Below, piece after piece: positions 6,467 through 13,274 of a stretch of DNA of 13,274 nucleotides (position 1 is its first letter; each line of letters begins with the position of its first letter). Both the position numbers and the translations under genes were made by a program. The DNA comes from CAZAGD01 sp049699975. GTDB taxonomy: Bacteria; Desulfobacterota; SM23-61. The DNA lies in assembly GCA_049699975.1 (NCBI GenBank), contig JBNAWB010000097.1:1-13274 (forward strand). The letters run 5' to 3'. The notes beneath the pieces were generated by a model that was not told the DNA's origin, did no database searches, and saw nothing but the letters and a program-made list of their open reading frames with translations.

Positions 6467-7218
6467 GCGAAGGTTCGCAAAATTTTAATTCGGCAAAGAG
6501 AAGATGGAGATGGGGATGGGAAGAAACAAAGGAGAAGAGCGAGACCCATCAGCGAGAAGAAGTCTTAGAACTAATTTGGACTATGCGCGAAAAGGGAGAA
6601 GTAAATTTACAGGAATTTTTAAAAACTACCCAAGAGGAAGCAGCTGTCCAACTTCTCGCGGATATGGAGAAGGCCGGCTGGATTTCTATTGAGGGAGCGC
6701 AGATTTTTCTGCAGGAAGAAGGCGAGAGAAGGGCCACCGAAATCATCCGCCGCCACCGCTTGGCCGAAAGACTCCTTTCCGAAGTATTTGGGTTAGAAGA
6801 AAAATATATGGAATCCAGCGCCTGCCAATTTGAACATATTCTTAGCCCTGAGGTTTTGGATAGTGTGTGCACTTTTTTGGGACATCCCCCCATTTGTCCC
6901 CATGGCAAGCCTATACCCAAGGGTCCTTGTTGTGCCCGCTTTAAACGGGAAGTCGAACCATTGGTGCGCCCTTTGGCCGATTTAAAATTAAGCGAGGAAG
7001 GGAAGATTGTTTTTATTGCCCCTGAATCTAAAGCGCGCCTGGAAAAATTGAGTACCTTTGGTTTAGTTCCTGGAGCTATAGTTAAATTAATCCAAAAGCG
7101 CCCCTCTTATGTCTTAGAAATTGGCGAAACGACTTTAGCTCTGGATGAAGAAATTGTTAAAGAAATTAATTCATTAAGTATTGAAGGACTAACGGAAAAT
7201 GAACGGAAAATTGTTCGC
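6463..7218 (+). CDS. DtxR-family metal-dependent regulator with fused FeoA domain (3' end in gap)
   Basis: At least 252 aa are readable. Residues about 30-90 form the winged helix. Residues 91-150 form the DtxR dimerisation and metal domain, with RRHRLAERLL (96-105), C121-Q-F-E124-H125 (counterparts of the Cys102/Glu105/His106 metal ligands of DtxR) and CPHGKPIP (145-152). A CC pair at 156-157 follows. Residues about 168-236 form a FeoA/SH3-like domain (LSTFGLVPGAIVKLI). It therefore joins an iron-sensing repressor to the FeoA part that normally partners FeoB, and no separate feoA is seen. It starts by ATGA overlap with the Cys-rich gene. The first ~28 residues, rich in W, R, K and E, are not family-typical. 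The frame runs into the Ns; if the gap is truly 10 nt it could end at a stop at 7255-7257 or inside the gap. Confidence 0.85.
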
Positions 7219-7228
7219 NNNNNNNNNN
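7219..7228. other. Assembly gap (10 Ns)
   Basis: Ten Ns interrupt the sequence at the 3' end of the DtxR-FeoA gene. A fixed run of 10 is often a placeholder, so true distance and even adjacency of the two sides are uncertain. The codon spanning the right edge is NGA, which would be a stop if N is T. Confidence 0.97.
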
Positions 7229-7243
7229 GATCCGGGGCCAAAG

Positions 7244-7528
7244 ATGCTAAATATTAGTCATAAACCGTATTTATTCTATGGGCTTATAATTTTTTCTCTC
7301 CTCTTTTTTAGTTATTTTTGGGCGCAGGGATTACAAGAAATTTATAACTTGCAGAAAGAGAAAGAAAAAATTGAGTTAAATAATCAGAAGCTCCGCGAAG
7401 AAAATATCCGTTTAGCCAACCAGATTAAAAAATTAAAAAATAATGATCGTGAAGAAATTGAAAAAATAGTGCGGGAAGAGCTGGGGTTAATAAAAAAAGG
7501 GGAAATAGTCTATAAATTCGAGGAATAA
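7244..7528 (+). CDS. FtsB/DivIC-like septum formation protein
   Basis: A 94-aa single-pass inner-membrane protein. A short cytoplasmic N-terminus leads to a membrane helix (about 9-27), then a periplasmic coiled coil (about 30-67, rich in K, E, N and L heptads), then a conserved-looking end REELGLIKKGEIVYKF (77-92) typical of the DivIC/FtsB family. These proteins form the FtsQ-FtsL-FtsB subcomplex of the divisome. The ATG at 7244 is the first good start after the gap; an upstream part of the frame would be pure gap sequence. The ribosome site is weak (GGGG at 7234-7237). Its family often neighbours eno; no such gene is visible here, and the assembly gap just upstream hides the true context. 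FtsL-like proteins have a similar shape, but the C-terminal motif favours FtsB/DivIC. Confidence 0.8.
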   Translation: MLNISHKPYLFYGLIIFSLLFFSYFWAQGLQEIYNLQKEKEKIELNNQKLREENIRLANQIKKLKNNDREEIEKIVREELGLIKKGEIVYKFEE

Positions 7529-7829
7529 AAAGCCACTGGCTAAGGTGGAGATGTGTTAAAAATGATCCAAAAATAGTTCATAGCGTATTAAAATTGTTAC
7601 AAGTAGTACAAAAAGGTGCATATCAATTTAAGGAAGCTGCTGCCCACTTTCTTTTTTAAAAGCTTAAAGGCAATAATTTAATTTAAGCCAAAATATTTTA
7701 AATTCCGTTACTTAGCTATAAAAATTATGCATAATTTAATATAATTTAGTAAAATTTATATTAATTTATAGGTGCTGGAATCTTTTTTGCAACTAAATTT
7801 AACGATTCTAATTTTTGAGAGCAAAAAAG
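7529..7829. other. AT-rich non-coding region before the pil cluster
   Basis: No gene is supported. The stretch holds an inverted repeat GCTTAAA (7662-7668) / TTTAAGC (7682-7688) with a 13-nt loop, and a very AT-rich tract from about 7675 to 7770. No clear intrinsic terminator for the FtsB-like gene is visible. Confidence 0.6.
7740..7745 (+). promoter_or_regulatory. Candidate -10 element for the XRE-pil cluster
   Basis: A perfect TATAAT lies in the AT-rich tract about 85 nt before the XRE-type gene. No matching -35 element is seen at 16-18 bp, so it is only a candidate; chance matches are expected in sequence this AT-rich. Confidence 0.3.
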
Positions 7830-8021
7830 ATGAATTCCCTGAAACAATATCGCGAAAAACTTTTACTTAGCAAGGCTGAGTTAGCACGCAAAGCGGGGCT
7901 TTCGGCCCTCACTATTGATCGGGTGGAAAAAGGGAAAAGATGTCGGTTAGACACGAAAAGGAAGATAATCTTAGCGCTCGGGCTAAAACTTTCGGAACGG
8001 GAAAAAATTTTTAAAGACTAA
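7830..8021 (+). CDS. Small XRE-type helix-turn-helix protein
   Basis: A 63-aa protein that is almost entirely one HTH_3-type domain: LSKAELARKAGLSALTIDRV (13-32) forms the helix-turn-helix, followed by EKGKRCRLDTKRKIILALGL and a short tail. It probably binds DNA as a dimer; there is no sensor domain. The ATG at 7830 has GAGAG (7817-7821) 8 nt upstream. An in-frame TTG at 7815 would include that site and is less likely. It lies 28 nt before the secreted CsgG-like gene and upstream of pilM-Q on the same strand, so it may be the regulator of this pilus cluster, possibly self-regulating. That role is inferred from position only; plasmid- or phage-type XRE proteins of this size also exist. Confidence 0.8.
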   Translation: MNSLKQYREKLLLSKAELARKAGLSALTIDRVEKGKRCRLDTKRKIILALGLKLSEREKIFKD

Positions 8022-8049
8022 TAAAGGTAATAAAAGCGGGAGGAAAAAT

Positions 8050-9210
8050 TTGCCTAACCAAAAAGGGAGAGCAGTCTTAATATTTTTCCTTATTTATCTA
8101 TTGACTTTAACTGGGGGCATATCAAGGGCAGAAGAAAAATCCACGGAACAGCGCCTTTCCGAACAAGAGTTAGCCACGGAAAAATTTTTATCAAACTTAG
8201 AAGCTAAGCTGGCCTACAAATTTTTCGATTACCGGCAGAGGCCGGTGGTGCGGGTAGCGGTGTTTGATTTTAACGATGGGGCCGGCAATGTATCCAAAGG
8301 TGGCAGGGAAATTGCAGAGAAAATAAGTCGCCGCTTGTGGTGGCAAAAACAATTTACTGTTTTGAGCCGAGAAAAAGTTGAACAATACCTGCAATGGATG
8401 GGCATGACGACTCTTTTTAAAATGAATGCCCAAATGCTTTATCGCTGGCAGAAACGAATTAATACGCTGGATCCAGGACACGGCCTTCATGTGCTCATTA
8501 GCGGGGAAGTGCAAAAGGGAGTCGGGAGGAGTTTACGCCTTTCCGCTTCTTTAATTAACTTCGAAACTAAAATAGGCTCCCGGGAACTGGAACATAATAT
8601 TTTAGATTTGACTAACATAATTGGAGAAATTCCCTTACCAACTGAGCAGGCCCTAAAAGAAGCTTTGGAAATAGTGACGCGGGGAGAAATTCGCTCTGCG
8701 GCCGAAGGGCGGCTCTTAATTTTAGCCAGTAATAAAGGACATAACCTCATGGAAACGGATTATGTCAGGAGGTTTACCAAAGAACAACCTTCCCCTTGGG
8801 CGGAAGTTCCGTTACTTTTTATTGCCGGTAAAGAAGAAGGGATTATGCCGGAAAATGTTAAAGTGGGATTGGACAGACTTTCTTTATCTCCTTTGACTTG
8901 GGTAAAAGATCCAGGAAAACAGTTGCAGTATTCATTCCTTCATGGTAAATGTTCAACTAATTTGGTTTACTTCGATGAAATAATGCCCGCCCAAAGTTAC
9001 CGTTTGGTTACTGCGCTTACCGATCCCAAAAGTTATGAAACAAGGTCGTTGGTGAAAGAAGTCCCAGTTTATCCGGGGGTGACCACTTTGGTCGTTTTAT
9101 CTTTTTACATTCCCAGTGAAAAAGAACGGCTTCGATCTAAGCAAACAGCCCAAATAAACATATTCCAATTATGGGGAAAAGGTATGGAAGTTTTCCCCGA
9201 GAAGTGGTAG
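8050..9210 (+). CDS. Secreted CsgG/FlgO-like protein preceding pilM
   Basis: A 386-aa exported protein. Residues 1-27 form a signal peptide (basic N-end, hydrophobic 8-22, probable cleavage after SRA at 25-27) with no lipobox cysteine. Residues about 66-180 resemble the CsgG/FlgO/TolB-N type fold: VRVAVFDFND (67-76), EIAEKISRRL (87-96), FTVLSREKVEQYL (102-114) and LHVLISGEVQK (146-156) are in the order these domains show. The C-terminal half (about 210-386), with several beta-like stretches, is not recognised. The start is TTG with GGGAGG (8038-8043), 6 nt upstream. It lies 4 nt before pilM, so it is co-expressed with the alignment complex. A periplasmic or outer-membrane role in pilus assembly is plausible, but I know no named counterpart. 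Confidence 0.7.
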   Translation: MPNQKGRAVLIFFLIYLLTLTGGISRAEEKSTEQRLSEQELATEKFLSNLEAKLAYKFFDYRQRPVVRVAVFDFNDGAGNVSKGGREIAEKISRRLWWQKQFTVLSREKVEQYLQWMGMTTLFKMNAQMLYRWQKRINTLDPGHGLHVLISGEVQKGVGRSLRLSASLINFETKIGSRELEHNILDLTNIIGEIPLPTEQALKEALEIVTRGEIRSAAEGRLLILASNKGHNLMETDYVRRFTKEQPSPWAEVPLLFIAGKEEGIMPENVKVGLDRLSLSPLTWVKDPGKQLQYSFLHGKCSTNLVYFDEIMPAQSYRLVTALTDPKSYETRSLVKEVPVYPGVTTLVVLSFYIPSEKERLRSKQTAQINIFQLWGKGMEVFPEKW

Positions 9211-9214
9211 GAAA

Positions 9215-10270
9215 ATGGGGATATTTTCTAAGAGAGAAATAATGGGTTTAGACATTGGCTCTAGCTCCATAAAAGCTGTGGAGCTGGAATGGACAAAGAA
9301 AAATCCACGCTTGCGCCATTTTGGCATGATTCCCTTGCCACCCGAGGCTATCGTCGATGGGGCTTTCATGGATTCGGCGAGCATTGTGGAATCAATCCGC
9401 AGCTTAGTAGAGGGCTTGAAAGTAAAAACGAAGAATGTAGCCGTGTCCATTTCCGGCCATTCCGTGATTATCAAGAAAATTACCATGGCAGCTATGTCGG
9501 AAATGCAATTGGAAGAGTCAATTAGGTGGGAAGCCGAACAATATATTCCTTATGACATTGAAGAAGTTAACTTAGATTTTCAAATTCTTGATGAACCAGC
9601 TGGGCCCGATCAAATGGTGGTGCTTTTAGTGGCCGCTAAAAAAGACATCATCAATGATTACACTTCCGTAGTAGAAGAAGCTGGCTTAAGGCCGGTAGTT
9701 GTGGATGTAGATTCTTTTGCTATTGAGAATGCTTATAATCTTAATTTCGAATCACCCGAAGATGAAACAGTAGCCCTGGTCAATATAGGCGCCGGGGTGA
9801 TGAACATCAATATTTTAAAGGGAGGGACTTCTGCTTTTACCCGTGACATACCGATAGGCGGCCGGCAGATTACTGAAGAAATTCAGAAAAAACTCAAGCT
9901 TACCTACGAGGAAGCGGAAGCGTTGAAGCTGCGCGAAAGAGATGACAGTCCTCAAAATATGGAAGTAGAAAGAATTATTCAGGGAACCTCCGAACAGTTA
10001 GCCACAGAAGTGCGCCGATCCTTAGAGTTCTACGCAGCTTCTTCAACGGGGGGAGAAATTAAAAAAATTTTTCTCAGCGGAGGATGTGCCAAAATTAAGC
10101 AGCTTCCCGCTTTGATTGAAGAACGAATTGGTACGCCCGTAGAAGTTTTTAATCCCTTTAGCAAGATTGATTACGATCCCAAAATATTTGATCCTGAGTA
10201 TCTGCGGGAAGTAGCTCCCTTGGCCGCAGTGGGAGTAGGTTTGGCCTTACGAAGAGAGGGCTTGAAATGA
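9215..10270 (+). CDS. pilM: Type IV pilus assembly ATPase-fold protein PilM
   Basis: A 351-aa cytoplasmic actin/FtsA-like protein. The phosphate-1 loop is GLDIGSSSIK (11-20), phosphate-2 is VNIGAGVMNINIL (189-201) and the adenosine motif is IFLSGGCAKI (285-294). The insertion containing RWEAEQYIPYDIEEVNLDF (104-122) is a PilM hallmark. PilM binds nucleotide and grips the N-terminal tail of PilN, linking the cytoplasmic motor to the periplasmic alignment complex. The ATG at 9215 is 4 nt after the CsgG-like gene. The end overlaps pilN by ATGA. Length and motifs are normal for the family. A type II secretion GspL split version would be an alternative, but the free PilM-PilN arrangement with PilP and PilQ favours type IV pili. 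Confidence 0.93.
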   Translation: MGIFSKREIMGLDIGSSSIKAVELEWTKKNPRLRHFGMIPLPPEAIVDGAFMDSASIVESIRSLVEGLKVKTKNVAVSISGHSVIIKKITMAAMSEMQLEESIRWEAEQYIPYDIEEVNLDFQILDEPAGPDQMVVLLVAAKKDIINDYTSVVEEAGLRPVVVDVDSFAIENAYNLNFESPEDETVALVNIGAGVMNINILKGGTSAFTRDIPIGGRQITEEIQKKLKLTYEEAEALKLRERDDSPQNMEVERIIQGTSEQLATEVRRSLEFYAASSTGGEIKKIFLSGGCAKIKQLPALIEERIGTPVEVFNPFSKIDYDPKIFDPEYLREVAPLAAVGVGLALRREGLK

Positions 10271-10842
10271 TTCGCATTAACCTTCTGCCAGTTAGAGCCT
10301 TAAAAAAGAAAGAAACGACCAGGCAAATGCTCTCGGTACTTTTTCTTTCTTTGGGGTGTGTATTTTTAATCATCATTTTTTTCCATCTTTCTATATCCAG
10401 CCGATTAAGCGATATAGAAAGCAAAATTGCGGCGGTCAATGAAGAAATAAAAAAATTAAAAATAGACACGAAAGATGTAAATAAATTTAAAGCGGAAAAA
10501 GAGGATCTGCAGAGGCGGCTAAATATTATTTATACTCTGCAGCGGGCCAAAACGGGACCGGTGAGGGTGTTACATGATTTAGCTACCTCTCTCCCTGGGC
10601 GGCTTTGGTTAACTTCTTTGAAAGAAAAAGACGGCAAAATGGAGATAAAAGGGATTGCTTTCGATAACCCCACCATTGCGAAATTTATGACTAATTTAGA
10701 AAGGTCTGAAGTCATAAAAAATATAGAACTGGTTGTTTCCCAACAGCTGGAAAGAAAAGATATAAAGCTAAAAGAATTTACTTTGACTTGTAATGTAAAC
10801 TACGGAACCGTAATAAGCGGTTCTTCTCCAGGAAAGGGTTAA
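10267..10842 (+). CDS. pilN: Type IV pilus inner-membrane alignment protein PilN
   Basis: A 191-aa bitopic inner-membrane protein. It opens with MIRINLLP, the short cytoplasmic tail that inserts into PilM. A membrane helix follows (about 22-42), then a coiled coil (about 45-92) and a periplasmic ferredoxin-like domain (about 95-185). It pairs with PilO in the periplasm. Its ATG overlaps the pilM stop (ATGA), consistent with translational coupling and fixed stoichiometry. No odd residues are noticed. Confidence 0.92.
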   Translation: MIRINLLPVRALKKKETTRQMLSVLFLSLGCVFLIIIFFHLSISSRLSDIESKIAAVNEEIKKLKIDTKDVNKFKAEKEDLQRRLNIIYTLQRAKTGPVRVLHDLATSLPGRLWLTSLKEKDGKMEIKGIAFDNPTIAKFMTNLERSEVIKNIELVVSQQLERKDIKLKEFTLTCNVNYGTVISGSSPGKG

Positions 10843-10844
10843 CC

Positions 10845-11465
10845 GTGGCGATCACCTTTGATAGTATAATTAAATTACCGACTTCCCGGAAAGTACTAAT
10901 TCTGTTATTAATTCTGGCGGTTATTTTAGGTCTATATTTTTATTTGATTTATTTGCCCAAATCGGAATTGCTAAATAAAAAGACGGAAGAATTAGCCAAG
11001 CTGGAGATGCAGGTCCGGGAATTAAGAATTATTGCGGCTAATATGAAACGTTTTCAAGCCGAGGCCGCCAAATTAAGAGAGGAATTAAAATTTGCTATGG
11101 GCCAGTTGCCCACCAGTAAAGAAATTCCTTCTCTCTTAGCCAACATATCCAATTTGGGCAAAGAAGCTGGCTTAGAGTTTTTATTATTCCGTCCGGGTAC
11201 GGAAATAGCTAAGGAGTTTTATGCCGAGATTCCCGTGGAGATTAAAGTCAGGGGCACTTATCACGATGTAGCTGTCTTTTTTGATAAAGTCGGCAAGATG
11301 CCCCGCATTGTAAATATTGCAGGCGTAGCTATGGAAGGGGCCAAAGAATCCATGGGCCGATGGGAAATAACTACCTCTTGCCAAGCGACAACTTTCAAGT
11401 TTTTAGAGCAGAAAGAAGGAGAAGCCCCTAAGCCGAAGAAGGAAGCTACTCCGCCAAAAAAGTAA
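10845..11465 (+). CDS. pilO: Type IV pilus inner-membrane alignment protein PilO
   Basis: A 206-aa bitopic inner-membrane protein with a membrane helix (about 17-37), a coiled coil (about 38-85) and a periplasmic domain containing the family-like block LPTSKEIPSLLANISNLGKE (93-112) and EIKVRGTYHDVAVFFDKV (131-148). It ends in a Lys/Pro-rich tail. It forms heterodimers with PilN and contacts PilP. The start is GTG with AGGAAAGGG (10830-10838), 6 nt upstream and 2 nt after the pilN stop. Its position after pilN supports the assignment. Pilus length control and pilus stability are known PilNOP roles in other bacteria. Confidence 0.92.
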   Translation: MAITFDSIIKLPTSRKVLILLLILAVILGLYFYLIYLPKSELLNKKTEELAKLEMQVRELRIIAANMKRFQAEAAKLREELKFAMGQLPTSKEIPSLLANISNLGKEAGLEFLLFRPGTEIAKEFYAEIPVEIKVRGTYHDVAVFFDKVGKMPRIVNIAGVAMEGAKESMGRWEITTSCQATTFKFLEQKEGEAPKPKKEATPPKK

Positions 11466-11477
11466 GGAGATCTATTC

Positions 11478-12029
11478 ATGAGGAGAGGGATGGGGGTTAT
11501 AATTTGGGCAATATGTTTTGGCTTGCTAATTGGCTGCGGTGGAGAACCTCCGCAGCCAACGAAGATTCCTGTACCTCCGGCCCCGAAACCAACCCAAACA
11601 CCAACAAAAGTATCTCCGGCGGCAGAAGAAATAAAATTGGAACGTCCAGCTATAGTAGCCTTTACTTATGACCCGCGCGGTAAACCTGATCCATTTCGGC
11701 CGTTGGTAGTGGAGAAGCCAGAAGTTCCCCCCCCGCCGGCGCCTAAAGTACCTCCCAAGCCCACTTTGGAACCAGCCACTCCATTAGAAAAATTCGACCT
11801 GAGCCAATTGAAATTAGTGGCCGTTATTTGGAGTATTAAAGAACCCAGAGCCATGGTAGAGGATAGCGCGGGAAAAGGTTACATAATCAGCCCGGGGACG
11901 AGCATTGGCAAAAATAGAGGGGTCGTAACTAAGATCAATTCTACTGGCGTTGTGGTAACAGAAAAAATTGAAGAAGCCTCAGGCAAAATCAATACGCGAG
12001 ATACTGTACTTAAGTTATACCCGGATTAA
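11478..12029 (+). CDS. pilP: Type IV pilus lipoprotein PilP
   Basis: A 183-aa inner-membrane lipoprotein. The signal ends in the lipobox L17-I18-G19-C20. A Pro-rich flexible linker follows (about 24-45 and again about 78-95), then a beta-sandwich domain (about 108-182) with LKLVAVIW, PRAMVEDSAGKGYIISPGT and TRDTVLKL. A DPFRP motif (residues 72-76), typical of PilP, lies between the two linkers. PilP ties the PilNO dimer to the PilQ secretin across the periplasm. The ATG has AAGGAGA (11463-11469), a strong ribosome site, 8 nt upstream and 12 nt after pilO. It lies 13 nt before pilQ. The proline-rich linkers are common in this family. Confidence 0.92.
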   Translation: MRRGMGVIIWAICFGLLIGCGGEPPQPTKIPVPPAPKPTQTPTKVSPAAEEIKLERPAIVAFTYDPRGKPDPFRPLVVEKPEVPPPPAPKVPPKPTLEPATPLEKFDLSQLKLVAVIWSIKEPRAMVEDSAGKGYIISPGTSIGKNRGVVTKINSTGVVVTEKIEEASGKINTRDTVLKLYPD

Positions 12030-12042
12030 AGAAGGAGGAAGC

Positions 12043-13274
12043 ATGAAAAGAAAGTTTTTTCAGAAATTTTGCCACCACCTTAATGAGTGGGCCATTATAT
12101 TATTCTTAATTTTTCCCTCCTTCTCTCAAGGAGAGATTCAAAAACCAGAACCTCTTACCATAAATAAAATAGAAGTCATGAAGGTGGCTGAGGGAACCAG
12201 AGTATTCATCGAGGGTACTGGTCCTCTCGAATATTCAGCTTTTCAAAGGACCAAACCTTTGAGTGTAATCTTAGACTTACCCCAAACAATACTGGGAAAA
12301 TTAGCAGGATCCATCCAAGTTCAGGATGGGGTTATCAAATCTATTCAAAATAAGCAGATTAGTGCCCTACCTAATCCCTATGCCCGAGTAGAAATTATTT
12401 TAGAAAAACCTGTAGAATATGCCGTGGACTCTATAGAGAATAATATAATCATTGATTTTGTCCCCCATAAACCCACCCTAACCGTAGCTGCCGTAGAAGA
12501 GAAAAGAGAAGAGAAAAAAATAGAGGAAACGAAAGAAGTTCCGGTGCCAAAGCCCGCCCCCTTAAAAGGTAAATTAATAAAAGAGATTCAAGTGGCGGCG
12601 CAAACTAATTTCCTTGAGGTCGGCATTACGGGAACAGAGCCCTTCGCCGATTTGCGGAGTTTTAAGTTAGGAAATCCACCTCGTTTAGTATTAGACTTTC
12701 CTGGTTTAAAAAATGCGACGGGAAAAAGAAAAGTTGAAGTGGGTAGTCCTTGGCTCCAGGAAATCCGCCTCGGAGAATATCCGGAAAAATTGCGAATGGT
12801 TTTCACTTTTCCAGATAAAAAAATTCCCCCTTATACCTTACAAAAGGAAGAAAATGAACTCCGCATTATTTTGGGAGCAAAGCAAGAGCCTGCTCCGCCA
12901 ATAGCTGCTCCGCCGCAACCGGTCAAGATAGCTGAAAAAGAAAAGACAACTGAGGAAGGAATTAAAAAAGAGGCCCAAGCTAAAGAAATAAAGAAAGAAG
13001 AAACAGAAAAGCCAGCCGTAACCCCTCCGCCAGCGGAAAAACCCTTAGCTCAAGCCCAGACGCCTGAAAAATCTCCCCCTCCGGAAGCCAAGCCCCCAGC
13101 CGAAGCGGAAAAAGTACAGGTAAGTCCTTACAAAGGAGCTAAAATATCTTTAGACTTTAAAGATGCGGACTTGCACAATATTTTCCGTTTGCTGGCCGAG
13201 GTCAGCAATTTGAATATTATAACTACTGATGATGTCAGAGGGAAAATTACTATTCGGATGGTCAATGTGCCCTG
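12043..13274 (+). CDS. pilQ: Type IV pilus secretin PilQ (3' truncated by window end)
   Basis: The first 410 residues of the outer-membrane secretin that forms the pilus exit pore. A signal peptide (about 1-30) is followed by two AMIN domains (about 40-143 and 178-280) that bind peptidoglycan in other PilQ proteins. A Pro/Glu/Lys/Ala-rich linker (about 283-362) follows, and then the start of a secretin N-terminal (STN) domain with ISLDFKDADLHNIFRLLAEV (369-388) and TTDDVRGKITIRM. The frame is open to the last base; the secretin core lies beyond the window. The ATG has AAGGAGG at 12032-12038, 4 nt upstream, and comes 13 nt after pilP. The ~80-residue low-complexity linker is long but of a sort seen in PilQ. 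Confidence 0.92.
   Translation, partial: MKRKFFQKFCHHLNEWAIILFLIFPSFSQGEIQKPEPLTINKIEVMKVAEGTRVFIEGTGPLEYSAFQRTKPLSVILDLPQTILGKLAGSIQVQDGVIKSIQNKQISALPNPYARVEIILEKPVEYAVDSIENNIIIDFVPHKPTLTVAAVEEKREEKKIEETKEVPVPKPAPLKGKLIKEIQVAAQTNFLEVGITGTEPFADLRSFKLGNPPRLVLDFPGLKNATGKRKVEVGSPWLQEIRLGEYPEKLRMVFTFPDKKIPPYTLQKEENELRIILGAKQEPAPPIAAPPQPVKIAEKEKTTEEGIKKEAQAKEIKKEETEKPAVTPPPAEKPLAQAQTPEKSPPPEAKPPAEAEKVQVSPYKGAKISLDFKDADLHNIFRLLAEVSNLNIITTDDVRGKITIRMVNVP

Noticed and set aside
7533..7543. AGCCACTGGCT hairpin after the FtsB-like gene as a terminator
   Set aside because: The stem is only 4-5 bp, the loop is tiny and no T-run follows.
1..13274. tRNA, rRNA, CRISPR arrays, insertion sequences or prophage genes
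   Set aside because: None is seen: no regularly spaced repeats, no transposase or integrase frame, and no cloverleaf-type sequence was found by reading.

Overview
The window reads as a stretch of chromosome from an AT-leaning, Gram-negative-type (diderm) bacterium, probably a poorly sampled lineage assembled from a metagenome. The diderm call rests on a secretin (PilQ), a PilP lipoprotein and a complete inner-membrane PilMNO set. Complete FeoB-type ferrous iron uptake fits a low-oxygen habitat, but this is inference. A run of 10 Ns at 7219-7228 marks a scaffold gap. I cannot name the phylum from sequence alone. All genes are on the + strand.

Region 1 (1-3221) is a sulfur/cofactor cluster. 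A near-consensus sigma-70 promoter drives cysK (O-acetylserine sulfhydrylase type), followed by larE (PP-loop sulfur-insertion enzyme of the three-cysteine, probably [4Fe-4S] type), thiW (S component of a thiamine-precursor ECF transporter) and an unrecognised P-loop NTPase. Genes are spaced 10 nt, 0 nt and -29 nt, so they look co-transcribed. No larB, larC or larA is visible, so the LarE partner is open.

Region 2 (3222-3818) is non-coding. It holds a short repeat-rich patch, a ~100 bp imperfect palindrome of the dispersed 'GTCATTGCGAG' kind, and then a strong promoter whose start region carries a Fur-box-like 19-mer (15/19 match to the E. coli consensus), followed by a leader of about 110 nt with small hairpins.

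Region 3 (3819-7218+) is an iron operon: fur, feoB, a 68-aa eight-cysteine protein, and a DtxR-type regulator with a fused FeoA domain. Junctions are a 1-nt gap, a 4-nt gap and an ATGA overlap. The only FeoA sequence visible is the domain on the DtxR protein. The last gene runs into the gap.

Region 4 (7244-7528) is a FtsB/DivIC-like division protein just after the gap; its link to the iron operon is not proven because the gap length is unknown.

Region 5 (7529-13274) has an AT-rich non-coding stretch, then a 63-aa XRE-type HTH protein, a secreted CsgG/FlgO-like protein, and pilM-pilN-pilO-pilP-pilQ. This is the type IV pilus (or type II-like) alignment complex: cytoplasmic PilM holds the PilN tail, PilN/PilO span the inner membrane, lipoprotein PilP bridges the periplasm, and PilQ forms the outer-membrane pore. 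PilQ is cut off by the window end. Pilin, the ATPases PilB/PilT and PilC are not in the window.
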